From: an uncultured Clostridia bacterium
GTDB lineage: Bacteria; Bacillota; Clostridia; Christensenellales; Aristaeellaceae
Direction of reading: 5' to 3'
DNA length: 64,000 bases
NCBI GenBank assembly: GCA_934675735.1
Contig: CAKURR010000013.1
Span: 15,025-79,024, forward strand
Every line of letters begins with the position of its first letter. Positions within the stretch are counted from its first letter, which is position 1. The notes beneath the pieces are model-generated. The model was not told the DNA's origin. It saw only the letters and a list, made by a program, of their open reading frames with translations, and did no database searches. Below are positions 33,169-42,269 of the stretch, piece after piece. The translations under genes and the position numbers were made by a program.

Positions 33169-33246
33169 GGGGCTGTCAAGCCCTTAAACCCGACATTTCA
33201 AGAATAAATAAGTCTTTGAAATCTTTGATTTAAGCTTGACAGCCCC
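33169..33246. repeat. 78-base nested inverted repeat inside the operon
   Basis: Arms GGGGCTGTCAAGC/GCTTGACAGCCCC (13 bp) enclose TTAAA/TTTAA and ATTTCAAGA/TCTTTGAAAT. A related copy with an insertion lies at 46418-46603. It may act as an mRNA hairpin between fumC and the dehydratase genes. Confidence 0.8.
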
Positions 33247-33252
33247 CTTGAT

Positions 33253-34632
33253 TTATTTCTGAATCGGAGAAACCATCTTCTCGGGGCGGACGATTTCGTC
33301 GAATTTCTCGCCCGAGAGCAAACCGAGCTTCACGGCCGCCTCTTTGAGCGTCAGGTTCTCGCGGAACGCTGTCTTGGCGACCTTCGCCGCGTTCTCATAG
33401 CCGATATGCGGGTTGAGCGCGGTGACCAGCATCAGCGACTGGTTGAGGTATTCCCGAATCTTTTCGCGGTTGGGCTTGATGCCGCGGGCGCAGCGCTCTT
33501 CAAAGGAGAGCATCACGTCGCCCAGCAGCCGCGCGGATTGCAGGAAGTTGTAGATGCACACGGGCATGAACACGTTCAGCTCGAAGTTGCCCTGAGAAGC
33601 CGCCATGCTCACCGCCACGTCGTTGGCCATTACCTGCACGGCGACCATCGTCATCGCCTCGCACTGGGTCGGGTTGACCTTGCCCGGCATGATGGAGCTG
33701 CCCGGCTCGTTTTCCGGAATCAGCAGCTCCCCGATACCACAGCGCGGGCCGGAGGACAGCAGACGCACGTCGTTGGCAATCTTCATCAAATCCGTCGCCA
33801 GCGCCTTCATCGCGCCGTGAACGTAGACAAGCTCGTCCTTGCTGGTCAGCGCGTGGAACTTGTTGGGCGCGGTGATGAACGTCTTGCCCGTCAGCGCGGA
33901 AATCTCCGCCGCGACGGTCTCGCCGAACTCGGGCAGGGCGTTCAGGCCCGTGCCGACGGCCGTGCCGCCCAGCGCAAGCTCGCGCACCTCGTCGAGGGAC
34001 CGGCGAATCATCTTCGCGTCCTTTTCCAGCGAAGCGGCCCAGCCGCTGATTTCCTGCCCCAGCGTCAGGGGTGTGGCGTCCTGCAAGTGGGTGCGGCCCA
34101 CTTTGATGACGTCGGCATACTCCTCGCTGAGCTTCACAAACGTCTTTTCCAGCACGTCGATGGCGGGCAGAACGTGGTCCTCCACCGCAATCAGCGCGGC
34201 GATGTGCATCGCCGTGGGGAACGTGTCGTTGGAGCTCTGCGACTTATTCACATGGTCGTTGGGGTGAACCAGCTTTTCGCCCAGAATCTCGTTGGCGCGC
34301 GCGGCCACCACCTCGTTGACGTTCATGTTGCTCTGCGTGCCGCTGCCCGTCTGCCAAACCACCAGCGGGAACTCTTCATCCAGCTTGCCTGCGAGAATCT
34401 CGTCGCACGCGGCGGCAATCGCGTCCGTGCGCTTCTTGTCGAGATTGCCGAGCTTGCAGTTGGCCAGCGCGGACGCTTTCTTGAGAATGGCGAACGCGCG
34501 AATTACCTCGTGCGGGATGGTCTCCGTGCCGATGGGGAAATTTTCGTGGCTGCGCTGGGTCTGCGCGCCCCAGTAGTGATTGGCGGGCACACGAACCTCG
34601 CCCATCGTGTCGTGTTCAATGCGATATTCCAT
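33253..34632 (-). CDS. fumC: Class II fumarate hydratase
   Basis: A 459-residue enzyme interconverting fumarate and L-malate. Signature [17 protein letters not shown] (catalytic Ser loop), [13 protein letters not shown] and [16 protein letters not shown] are all present. SD AGGAGG precedes the ATG. It lies 18 bases after the lyase gene, so fumarate released by that enzyme can be converted at once to malate. No other TCA genes flank it except the two aconitase-type genes and malic enzyme further upstream. Confidence 0.96.
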   Translation of the reverse strand: MEYRIEHDTMGEVRVPANHYWGAQTQRSHENFPIGTETIPHEVIRAFAILKKASALANCKLGNLDKKRTDAIAAACDEILAGKLDEEFPLVVWQTGSGTQSNMNVNEVVAARANEILGEKLVHPNDHVNKSQSSNDTFPTAMHIAALIAVEDHVLPAIDVLEKTFVKLSEEYADVIKVGRTHLQDATPLTLGQEISGWAASLEKDAKMIRRSLDEVRELALGGTAVGTGLNALPEFGETVAAEISALTGKTFITAPNKFHALTSKDELVYVHGAMKALATDLMKIANDVRLLSSGPRCGIGELLIPENEPGSSIMPGKVNPTQCEAMTMVAVQVMANDVAVSMAASQGNFELNVFMPVCIYNFLQSARLLGDVMLSFEERCARGIKPNREKIREYLNQSLMLVTALNPHIGYENAAKVAKTAFRENLTLKEAAVKLGLLSGEKFDEIVRPEKMVSPIQK

Positions 34633-34650
34633 GGTGCTTCCTCCTGCCTG

Positions 34651-36024
34651 TCAGGCCTTGGCCTTTGCCTCGTTGTCGCTCCTGATATGAGCGACGACCT
34701 GATCGCAGATTTCGCCGCACAGGCCGGTATATCCTTCCGGCGCGAGAATCTTCTGCACCTGTTCGCGGGTCATGTGGGCGGCGACGGTTTCGTTCTTCAT
34801 GAGCATATCGCAGAAATCCGCCTTCTGCTCGAAGGTATCCATGCAGATCTGGTAGACGATGCCGTGCGCGGTCTGCTTGCCGACATACTTGCCCAGCTCG
34901 AGCATGATGCCCTCGCTCTGCATGAGGCCCTTGAGGATATCCAAATCGGCGCGCATCTTGGCCGCGTCCACCTGCAGGTGAGCGGTGACGACCTTGACGT
35001 TGTTGGCAGAGGAGCCCGCGAGAATGACGACTTCCGGCGCGGCCTTCCACTCAATCTTCCACAGCGCGCCGTCGCGCTCGTTTTCGCACATCATGGATTC
35101 CATGTTCGCATCCATCGACGCCTTGGTCAGCTTGGCCAGCATCTGCAGGGACTCGAGCTTGTTCGGGTTGCGCTTATGCGGCATCGTGGAGGAGCCGACG
35201 GAGCCGGGCACGAAGCCCTCGAACGCCTCGCTCAGCTCGGTCTTTTGCAGGTTGGCCAGCTCGTTGCCGATTTTGCCGTTGGTGTAGGCCATCATCGCCA
35301 GCGTCATGCAGATTTCGGAGAGGCGGTCGCGGGAGACATGCCACGCCACGTCCGGCACATCCAGACCGAGACGCTTGATGGTGCGGGAGCAGACCTCCAA
35401 GCCCTGCGGGCCGAAGCCGGCCATCGAGCCGACCGCTCCGGCCATCTCGCCCACGAAGCAGCGCTTCCGGCACTCTTCCATGCGCTCGATGTTGCGGTGC
35501 ACCTCGCTCGCCCACACGGCCACCTTGTAGCCGAAGGTAATCGGCAGGGCCTGCTGGGTGTGGGAGCGGCCCGGCATGATGGTGTCGCGGTATTTTTCGA
35601 CCAGCACAATCAGGTTCTGCTCGGTCTCGCGCATGTCGGCCAGAATGACCTCATAGCCGCGCTTGATGGAGAGCATGAACGCCGTGTCGATGATATCCTG
35701 CGTGGTCGCGCCCATGTGGACGTACTCGCCGAGGTTGTTGTCGCACACGCGTTGGAACTCTTTGAGAATCGGCACGAGGGAGTGGCCCACGCGCTTGATT
35801 TCGGACTCGATGCGCGGGATATCCAGGTTCTCGGCCTTCGCCTTCCTGACGATTTCGTCGGCGGCCTCCTGCGGAATCAGGCCCATCTCCGCCTGAGTCT
35901 CGGCCAGCGCGGCTTCGATATCCAGAATGTTCTGAATCATCGCCACGTCGTCAAAGATTTCGCGCATCTTCGGGGTGCTGTAGCTGTTGCGGTAGAGCAT
36001 GGAATCGAGCATGTTGCATGCCAT
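34651..36024 (-). CDS. Fumarase/aspartase-superfamily lyase (PcaB/adenylosuccinate-lyase-like)
   Basis: A 457-residue lyase. Superfamily signatures are MGATTQDIIDTAF, PGRSHTQQALPITFGYK (His) and GSSTMPHKRNPNKLE (catalytic Ser loop). The N terminus (YSTPKMREIFDD, IEAALAETQAEMGLIP) is of the PcaB-like group rather than housekeeping PurB, whose start is ERYTRPEM-like. Enzymes here cleave C-N or C-C bonds releasing fumarate, or isomerise carboxymuconate. Placed between an MmgE/PrpD gene (2-base gap) and fumC, a catabolic role, such as splitting an N-succinyl compound into fumarate and an amine, is more likely than purine synthesis. This is inference. Confidence 0.82.
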   Translation of the reverse strand: MACNMLDSMLYRNSYSTPKMREIFDDVAMIQNILDIEAALAETQAEMGLIPQEAADEIVRKAKAENLDIPRIESEIKRVGHSLVPILKEFQRVCDNNLGEYVHMGATTQDIIDTAFMLSIKRGYEVILADMRETEQNLIVLVEKYRDTIMPGRSHTQQALPITFGYKVAVWASEVHRNIERMEECRKRCFVGEMAGAVGSMAGFGPQGLEVCSRTIKRLGLDVPDVAWHVSRDRLSEICMTLAMMAYTNGKIGNELANLQKTELSEAFEGFVPGSVGSSTMPHKRNPNKLESLQMLAKLTKASMDANMESMMCENERDGALWKIEWKAAPEVVILAGSSANNVKVVTAHLQVDAAKMRADLDILKGLMQSEGIMLELGKYVGKQTAHGIVYQICMDTFEQKADFCDMLMKNETVAAHMTREQVQKILAPEGYTGLCGEICDQVVAHIRSDNEAKAKA

Positions 36025-36026
36025 AA

Positions 36027-37427
36027 TTATGACCTCCCTAACATTGTTCTGAGCGAATCCGTCAAATCGCGGATTCGGGTATCATCCTTCGCGCCGAGCA
36101 CGCGTTCCATCACGGCTGCGGCTTCGTCGGCCGAAAGCGTCATTTCGGCCAGCGACATAAACTTGTTTTCAATCACGCTGTGCGGCGGCCTGCCCTCGGG
36201 CAGGTTGACCGTCTTTTCCAGCGTGCGCCCGTCCTTGAGGGTGACGGTCACCTTCTCCGGCCTGCTCGCCGGATAGACCGCCGTAAACGCGGGTTCCTCG
36301 CGCACCGTGACGCGCGCGCCGAGCGCCGCGGCCGCCTCGCTGTTCAGGCTCTCGGGCGTAAACTCGCTGAGCGTCACGCGCCCGTTGAGCAGCATCATCG
36401 CGATGCAGTACGGCAGAGAGAACTTGGCCTTGAGGTTGGTGCTCACGTTGTAAGCCGAGCACAGCTCGCGCGCCGTCTTGTAAACGGCGACGTCGATGCG
36501 CTCCACATCCGCCGCGCCGAACGCGTTTTCGCGCATCAGCTGCTGAAGGGCATCGAGCGCGCAGTGCGTGTGCCCGCAGGAGGCGTGAATCTTATAATAC
36601 GCGTCCTCCATCATCAGCGGGTCGCCCGCCTTGGGCACCATGAAGCTCAGGTCGTCCTTGCTGCGCGCGGCGTGAGCAAAGCCCCGCTCGGCGGCAAAGC
36701 CGTCCTCCGGCGCGGTGAACTGCCAGTTTCCGGCCAGCTCCGCCGCCGCCGCGCCGTTTCGGGCCGCGTTGCCGACCGTCACGAGCTTGGCTTCCGTGCC
36801 GAACACGTGCACCAGGCCCGAAGCCGTCGTCGCCGCAATGCCCATCGCGGTTTCCGTCTGCTCCGGCGAAAGCCCCATGATTTTGGCGCAGGCCGCCGCC
36901 GCGGCAAACGTGCCGCATGTGCCCGTCGTGTGCCAATACACATAGTGGTCGGGGTTGGCCGCGCCGCCCATGCGGATCATGGCTTCATAGCCCGCCGCAA
37001 CGCCCAGCGCGTATTGGCCGAAGCTCGCATCCAGCGCCTCCGCCTCGGCCAGCGCCGCCGAAACGACCGGCGCGCCGGGGTGGGTAATGGCGATTTTATT
37101 GGTGTCGTCATACTCGAGCGCGTGGCTGAGCATGCCGTTGCAGAAAGCCGCCGTGCCGACGGAGGTCTTTTCCGCCAGACCGAACGCGGTCGCCTGCGGA
37201 TTGCCGCCGCAGGCGCGCGCATAGCCCTTGATTCGCTTCGCGACGTCGCCGTTCTGCGCCGCGATGACACAGCCGAGCCAATCCAGCGTCTTATAGCGAA
37301 GGTCGATTCGGTTCGCTTCGCCGAGCTGCTCGCTCGAAAGCGCGCAGAGAAATTCGCAAAGCTGTCGGGTCAGATTCAAAAGCGCATCCCCCATTTCATC
37401 GTTTTTGGGCCGACGGGGCGAAATCAA
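36027..37427 (-). CDS. MmgE/PrpD family protein
   Basis: A 466-residue protein of the family that includes 2-methylcitrate dehydratase, cis-aconitate decarboxylase and iminodisuccinate epimerase. Family traits: HALEYDDTNKIAITHPGAPV (about 103-122), HTTGTCGTFAAAAACAKI and ASCGHTHCALDAL. The TTG start overlaps the tctA stop (TTGA), implying translational coupling; ATG 37394 is an alternative without SD. Its place between a tricarboxylate transporter and a fumarate-releasing lyase recalls the epimerase plus lyase pair used to degrade iminodisuccinate. Which reaction it carries out cannot be told from sequence. Confidence 0.88.
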   Translation of the reverse strand: MISPRRPKNDEMGDALLNLTRQLCEFLCALSSEQLGEANRIDLRYKTLDWLGCVIAAQNGDVAKRIKGYARACGGNPQATAFGLAEKTSVGTAAFCNGMLSHALEYDDTNKIAITHPGAPVVSAALAEAEALDASFGQYALGVAAGYEAMIRMGGAANPDHYVYWHTTGTCGTFAAAAACAKIMGLSPEQTETAMGIAATTASGLVHVFGTEAKLVTVGNAARNGAAAAELAGNWQFTAPEDGFAAERGFAHAARSKDDLSFMVPKAGDPLMMEDAYYKIHASCGHTHCALDALQQLMRENAFGAADVERIDVAVYKTARELCSAYNVSTNLKAKFSLPYCIAMMLLNGRVTLSEFTPESLNSEAAAALGARVTVREEPAFTAVYPASRPEKVTVTLKDGRTLEKTVNLPEGRPPHSVIENKFMSLAEMTLSADEAAAVMERVLGAKDDTRIRDLTDSLRTMLGRS

Positions 37428-38974
37428 TCGTCGTCGTCGATTTCCTCGCCGTCCGCCTGATCAAACGTGTTCACAATGCCGCGCTTCTGGCGAACCATCT
37501 TGATAATGTTGGAGATAATCGGGATGAAGAAGCTGACGAGCGACACGAGCATGATGACCGCCGTCACCGGACGCGTCCACAGGAAGTTGTAAGAGCCCTT
37601 GGAGATGACCAGCGCCTGACGCAGCTGGCTTTCCGCCATCGAGCCGAGCACGAGGCAGACAATCAGCGGCGCGGCCGGAATTTCAAACTTATGGAAGAGA
37701 TAGCCGATAAGGCCGAAGAGGATGACGATGAGCACGTCAAACGGGTTGGAGCTGAGCGCATAGCAGCCGGTGGCGCACAGCGCGAGCACGATGCCGTTGA
37801 GCAGCGCTTCCGGAATGGCCAGAACCTTCTTAATCCAGCGGAGCAGAATCATGCCCAGCGGCCACATCAGCAGGTTGACGAGGAAGAACGCGATGAAGAT
37901 GCCGTAAGCAATATCCGCATGCTCGGTGAAGAGCACCGGGCCGGTGGAAAGGCCCTGAAGCATCAGCGCGCCGAGGAACAGCGCGGAGGTGGAGTTGCCC
38001 GGCACGCCCAGCGCCAGCAGCGGCACCATCGAGCCGCCCGTAACGGCGTTGTTGGCGCTTTCCGGCGCGGCCACGCCGCGGGGATTGCCCTTGCCGAAGG
38101 TGTTGCCGTCCTTGCCGAACTTCTTTTCGGTGTCATACGCCAGAACGGTGGCGACGTTGGTGCCCGCGCCGGGGATGATGCCGATAATCGTGCCGATCAC
38201 GCTGCCGCGGATGAACGTCGGCAGGAGCTTGAAGCATTCCTTCCAGCCGATCCAGACGCCCTTGACGTCCGGCAGCTTTTCGGTGTCATACGCGCTCATG
38301 GAGCGGAACTTGTCGGCGCTCTTGAGCACGGCGCAGACGCCGAACAGGCCCATCAGCGCCGGAACGAGCTGAATGCCATCCAGCAGGTTGACGTTGCCGA
38401 AGGTGAAGCGTTTCGCGCCAGACTGCGGGTCCATGCCGATCATGGCGATGAACAGACCGATCATGCCGGAGAGCAGGCCCTTGGAGAGCGACTTGCCGCC
38501 GATGCTGGAAATGCAGCACAGGCCGAGCACGGCGACGGCGAAGTATTCCGCCGGGCCGAATTTGAGGGCGACTTCCGCCAGAAACGTCGTCAGGAACGTG
38601 AGCACCACGGCGGAGAACAGGCCGCCGAAAACGCTCGCCATCGTGGAAATGCCCAGCGCGCGGCCCGCCTGGCCCTTCTTGGCCATGGGGTAGCCGTCAA
38701 GCGTCGTGGCAAACGAGGATATCGTGCCCGGTATGCCGAGCAGGATGGCGGAAATCGAGCCGCCGTAGATGGAGGAGCAGTAAATCGCAACGAGGAACGC
38801 GATGGCCGCCGTCGGCTCCATCGAGAAGGTGACGGGAACCATCAGCGCGATGGCCATATTGCCCGTCAGACCCGGCAGCGCGCCGATAATCAGGCCCGCG
38901 ACCGTGCCGATAATCATGAACAGGATGGTGTTGAAGTTCATGAGCGCCAGAAATCCGGCAACAAAGTTTTCCAT
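37424..38974 (-). CDS. tctA: Tripartite tricarboxylate transporter, large membrane subunit
   Basis: A 516-residue TctA with about 12 membrane helices. GTVAGLIIGALPGLTGNMAI (22-41) and, in the second half, GTIIGIIPGAGTNVATVLAY are the duplicated TctA signatures. Together with TctB and TctC it forms a high-affinity secondary importer of citrate-like acids. SD AAAGGGGG. Couples by overlap to the MmgE/PrpD gene, which ties uptake to the catabolic genes. Confidence 0.96.
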   Translation of the reverse strand: MENFVAGFLALMNFNTILFMIIGTVAGLIIGALPGLTGNMAIALMVPVTFSMEPTAAIAFLVAIYCSSIYGGSISAILLGIPGTISSFATTLDGYPMAKKGQAGRALGISTMASVFGGLFSAVVLTFLTTFLAEVALKFGPAEYFAVAVLGLCCISSIGGKSLSKGLLSGMIGLFIAMIGMDPQSGAKRFTFGNVNLLDGIQLVPALMGLFGVCAVLKSADKFRSMSAYDTEKLPDVKGVWIGWKECFKLLPTFIRGSVIGTIIGIIPGAGTNVATVLAYDTEKKFGKDGNTFGKGNPRGVAAPESANNAVTGGSMVPLLALGVPGNSTSALFLGALMLQGLSTGPVLFTEHADIAYGIFIAFFLVNLLMWPLGMILLRWIKKVLAIPEALLNGIVLALCATGCYALSSNPFDVLIVILFGLIGYLFHKFEIPAAPLIVCLVLGSMAESQLRQALVISKGSYNFLWTRPVTAVIMLVSLVSFFIPIISNIIKMVRQKRGIVNTFDQADGEEIDDDD

Positions 38975-38991
38975 TCAGCTTAACCCCCTTT

Positions 38992-39444
38992 TTAGAAGAA
39001 CATCGCCGTGAAGTGCGTGCCGAGGAACTGGGAGAACGCGACGTACAGCCCAATGCTGACCAGCAGCGAGGACGGCACCAGCACCTTCCACTTCTTGTAG
39101 CCCAGAATCACGGACGTGCACAAAATCAGCAGGAACGTCGAGATGGTGTAGCTGAAATATTGGAAACCGAAGTAATACGCGAAGAGCAGCGCGGTGATGA
39201 GCGCCACGCGGAGGTAATCCGGCTTGGCCTTGGCCGGCTTATCCTTCGCGCCGGTCTTTTTATCCTTCATCAGTTCCAGAATCGAGAAAACGACGATCAC
39301 AACGCCCAGCAGCACGATTGCGCCCGCAATCAGCTTCGGCCAGAACGCGCTTTTGGCCTTGAGCGAACCGCTCATGTAATAAATCCACGCGCCAAACGCA
39401 AGCGAAGCCACGCCGACGCCGAAGTCTTTTTTGTGTTGAAGCAT
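38992..39444 (-). CDS. tctB: Tripartite tricarboxylate transporter, small membrane subunit
   Basis: A 150-residue membrane protein with four predicted helices, charged linker KDKKTGAKDKPAKAKP between helices two and three, as in TctB. ATG 39444 is chosen by GGGAGG upstream. Between tctC and this gene lies a strong hairpin (39508-39555). Confidence 0.88.
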   Translation of the reverse strand: MLQHKKDFGVGVASLAFGAWIYYMSGSLKAKSAFWPKLIAGAIVLLGVVIVVFSILELMKDKKTGAKDKPAKAKPDYLRVALITALLFAYYFGFQYFSYTISTFLLILCTSVILGYKKWKVLVPSSLLVSIGLYVAFSQFLGTHFTAMFF

Positions 39445-39507
39445 ATCTGAACCGCCTCCCTTGTCCGAGGACAATTTTTTTCAACTTGAATGATGCAAAT
39501 GGGGCTT

Positions 39508-39555
39508 CAAAAAGAGTAAGCGGGCCGGAGACGGTTTTCACCGTTTCCGGTCCGC
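39508..39555 (-). terminator. Attenuating hairpin between tctC and tctB
   Basis: A 16-bp stem with two mismatches (39520-39535 with 39540-39555) followed by TTACTCTTTTT on the minus strand. Confidence 0.75.
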
Positions 39556-39645
39556 CTTCAGGAATCATGTGGAGGATTTCCTAAAATGAAGTTGCTACGG
39601 AAGCTGCGTATGGGATAAAAGGGGGGTATCGAAGAAGAAGATGGA

Positions 39646-40605
39646 TTATTCTTCGAGGAGGTGATAGATGCTTTCCATGTTCTGATAATCCTGGTCGAGC
39701 ATGGCCTGGAAGTCGGCGGCGCTGAGATAAGCGGCCGGGAAGCCCGCGTTGTCAAACGCAGCCAGCACGTCCGGATCTTCCATAACTTTCTTGAGCGCGT
39801 CGCTCAGGATGGTAACGACCTCGTCCGGCGTGCCCTTCGGCACGGCGTAGCCGCGATACGCGCCGTAGACGAACGGGTCAAAGCCCGCTTCTTCAACGGT
39901 CGGCACATCCGGCAGAGCCGCGGTGCGCTCGTTCGCGCAGACAGCCAGCGGAACGATCTTGCCGTCGGCAATCAGGGTCGCCGCGCCGCCGTAGGTGGTG
40001 AAGCCCATCTGCACGTGGCCGCCGGCCAGCTGCACAACCTGCTCGGAGGAGCCGTTGGTGTGAACATATTCAAAGTTCACGCCGAACTGCTGAGCGAAAA
40101 TCAGGCTGGCGATGTGGTGAGAGGTGGAGAAGCCCGGGGTGGAGTTGGTCAGGATGCCTTCCTGACCGGCCTTCATCAGCTCGGCGAGCGTCGTGAAGCC
40201 GGAATCGGCGGAAGCGACGATGACCTCGGGATCATAGCAGACCTGACCGACCGCAATCGCATCTTCCATGCCGTACTCGGTGTCGCCGGAGAGAACGTTG
40301 GTGACGAAGCTGGAGGTCAGCGCCAGAACGGTGTAGCCGTCGGGCGCCTGATTGAGGGCGTAGGTCTGGCCGATGATGGCGCCGCCGCCTTCCTTGCATT
40401 CCACAACGACGTTGGTGTCGAGCACCTTGCCCAGCGCGTCGGCGACGATGCGGGTCGTCAAATCGACGTTGCCGCCCGCCTTAAACGGAACGATAATGGT
40501 GATGGTTTTGCCGTTCGGGAAATTGGTTTCCGCGCTTGCCGCCGCGCAGCAGAACACGAGCGCCAGAGCAGCAAACAGAGCAACGATTCGGGACAGTTTC
40601 TTCAT
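39646..40605 (-). CDS. tctC: Tripartite tricarboxylate transporter binding protein (Bug family)
   Basis: A 319-residue exported binding protein. Signal peptide residues 1-25 ending ASA-E; Cys residues in LVFCCAAAS do not form a clear lipobox. The mature start ITIIVPFKAGGNVDLTTRIVAD and GGGAIIGQTYALNQAPDGYT are Bug/TctC signatures. The Bug fold binds carboxylates through two beta-hairpin waters. First gene of the ten-gene operon, behind promoter 40671-40700 and downstream of a LysR gene. Ligand unknown. Confidence 0.95.
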   Translation of the reverse strand: MKKLSRIVALFAALALVFCCAAASAETNFPNGKTITIIVPFKAGGNVDLTTRIVADALGKVLDTNVVVECKEGGGAIIGQTYALNQAPDGYTVLALTSSFVTNVLSGDTEYGMEDAIAVGQVCYDPEVIVASADSGFTTLAELMKAGQEGILTNSTPGFSTSHHIASLIFAQQFGVNFEYVHTNGSSEQVVQLAGGHVQMGFTTYGGAATLIADGKIVPLAVCANERTAALPDVPTVEEAGFDPFVYGAYRGYAVPKGTPDEVVTILSDALKKVMEDPDVLAAFDNAGFPAAYLSAADFQAMLDQDYQNMESIYHLLEE

Positions 40606-40670
40606 AAGAACGTGCCACCTTTCTAAAAATTCCGTTCACGTACTTGTCCGTCGTGAACCTTTCTGATGAA

Positions 40671-40700
40671 ATTGTAGCATGATGCACAGAAAATGTACAA
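40671..40700 (-). promoter_or_regulatory. Promoter of the tctCBA operon
   Basis: Minus strand TTGTAC, 18 bases, TACAAT. Just upstream lie two GTGATA direct repeats (about 40712 and 40731) and an AT-rich stretch, plausible LysR sites. The leader holds a GTTCACG/CGTGAAC hairpin. Confidence 0.7.
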
Positions 40701-41011
40701 TTCGACTTTGTGATATCGGGCATAACAAAATGTGATAATCGTCTATTTTTGCAAAGATTTTTTTATGTGTTTTTTCGTTTTCGGCGCGTTTTGGCGCGTC
40801 CGTTTGGCGAATTTGCCACATTCTTGTCAACATTTTCGACCCGTTTCGACCTGTCGCTCCGCATTTCCCTTCCAAACAAAGGGATATCAAAAAATCATCC
40901 GGTTTTTCCGAATTGTTTTTGTGAATAATTTGTTTATCATCTTTTTAGCCGATATAAGAATATAATTATCGTTTTTCTGTTTCTGCGCCGTTTTACCTTA
41001 TTTCACCGTTA
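40701..41011. promoter_or_regulatory. AT-rich upstream region between tctC and LysR genes
   Basis: About 310 bases, noticeably AT-rich compared with the genes. No ORF is convincing. Likely contains the LysR regulator binding sites for tctC; no exact motif could be fixed. Confidence 0.4.
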
Positions 41012-41055
41012 AAAAGAAAAAAAGAAAAGCGGGCCTGTCAAGCTGACAAGCCCGC
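41012..41055 (-). terminator. Terminator of the LysR gene
   Basis: GCGGGCTTGTCA / TGACAGGCCCGC stem followed by TTTTCTTTTTTTC on the minus strand. The stem core resembles the arms of 33169-33246. Confidence 0.85.
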
Positions 41056-41082
41056 CCGATAAAAAAACGTTTGAGTTTTGTG

Positions 41083-41166
41083 GCCCGAAGGTTTCCAAAG
41101 AGGTTTTCGGCCGTTGCCGCCTGCGGCGGAAACAAACGACAGAAAACGGAAAGCCCTTTGGTGGGA
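41083..41166 (+). repeat. GTTTCC-AAGAGGTTTTCGG repeat element
   Basis: Copy of the family also at 18604-18681 (inverted) and 46467-46534. Lies just after the LysR stop. Confidence 0.75.
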
Positions 41167-41186
41167 CGATGGGGCAACGCCCCATC

Positions 41187-42101
41187 TTACGCTTCCGGCG
41201 ACCACTTGAGCGATGTGGCGATATCGATGAATTTCTGTAAATCGGGGTTCTCCTCCGCGCCGAAGGCACAGGCCACATACAGCTTGCGCAGCAGGCGGTT
41301 TTTGCCGATGTGGCAGTAGCAGGGCTGCTGCGTCGGCGAGCACAGGCGAACGGTCGTCTCCGGTATGAAAGCCAGGCCCGTGTCGTGAAAGACCAGATTG
41401 TTGGCGTTTTCCGTGCTCTTGCAGTAAAGCGTGATGTTCGGCCTGAACCCCGCCTTCTTCGCTTCGTTCATCAGCATCACGCCGATGCGCCGCTTGCCCT
41501 CATACGAAATGAAGCTTTCATCCTTGAAATCGGCCAGCTCCGCAACGGGTCTGCCGTCCGCGGCAAGGGGCAGGCCCGCAATCGCGGGGTGATTCGGCGG
41601 CAGGGCCAGAAAAATCTCTTCCTGATAGATTTCGTGCACCGAAAGCATTTGCGGCAAAGGATCCATCACAATCGCCGCATCCAGCTTCTTGTTTTCAATC
41701 TCTTCGATGAGCGTGTTGGTGAAGCCGTCCACAATATCCAGCTCCACGTCGGGCCGCACCTTGCGAAAGAGCGAAACAATGCGCATCAGAAAAAAGCGCT
41801 GATACGACGGCGCAGCGCCCAGCCGCAGCGTCGCCGTCTCTCCCCGCGAAAGCGCGTTGAGCCGATTGAGCATGTGATCCTCCAGCTCCAGCATGCGCCG
41901 CGCGTCCGCAACGATGATTTCCCCCGCCTTGGTCAGCTTGGTCTTTTTGTTGTGCTCGAAAACGGGCATGCCGATTTCCTGCTCCAAACGCTGAATGGCC
42001 TGGCTGAGCGCGGGCTGCGTCACATATAAAACCTCTGCCGCCTTGGAATAGCTTCCACAATCAACAATCGTGGTCAAATAACGAAGGGTCGACAGTTTCA
42101 T
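41187..42101 (-). CDS. LysR-family transcriptional regulator
   Basis: A 304-residue LTTR. HTH: TLRYLTTIVDCGSYSKAAEV and TQPALSQAIQRLEQEIGMPVFEH. The effector domain (about 90-300) has RLGAAPSYQRFFL as the first strand. It lies upstream of tctC on the same strand with its own terminator, so it probably controls the carboxylate operon in response to the substrate or an intermediate. SD AAGGTGA. Confidence 0.93.
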   Translation of the reverse strand: MKLSTLRYLTTIVDCGSYSKAAEVLYVTQPALSQAIQRLEQEIGMPVFEHNKKTKLTKAGEIIVADARRMLELEDHMLNRLNALSRGETATLRLGAAPSYQRFFLMRIVSLFRKVRPDVELDIVDGFTNTLIEEIENKKLDAAIVMDPLPQMLSVHEIYQEEIFLALPPNHPAIAGLPLAADGRPVAELADFKDESFISYEGKRRIGVMLMNEAKKAGFRPNITLYCKSTENANNLVFHDTGLAFIPETTVRLCSPTQQPCYCHIGKNRLLRKLYVACAFGAEENPDLQKFIDIATSLKWSPEA

Positions 42102-42269
42102 CGCAAAATCACCTTATCTAATCATCCTATTTATTTTTTATTATAGCATATTTTCTATGACAAGACCAGCAAAAAAAAAATAAACAATGGGAAAAAGCCC
42201 CCTTTCCGACCTTTTGAGCCGAAAAGTTGGCGTTTTCCCATTGACTTTATTTGTTTTAACCGTAAAAAA

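Noticed and set aside
34651..36024. Assignment as housekeeping adenylosuccinate lyase purB
   Set aside because: The N terminus and the GATTQD region look PcaB-like, and the gene is embedded in a catabolic operon with no purine genes nearby. Kept as a superfamily call only.
33406..36276. A 956-codon open frame on the plus strand opposite fumC and the lyase gene
   Set aside because: Composition is His/Arg/Leu/Val-rich antisense of two recognisable genes in high-GC DNA. It has no SD and no family resemblance.
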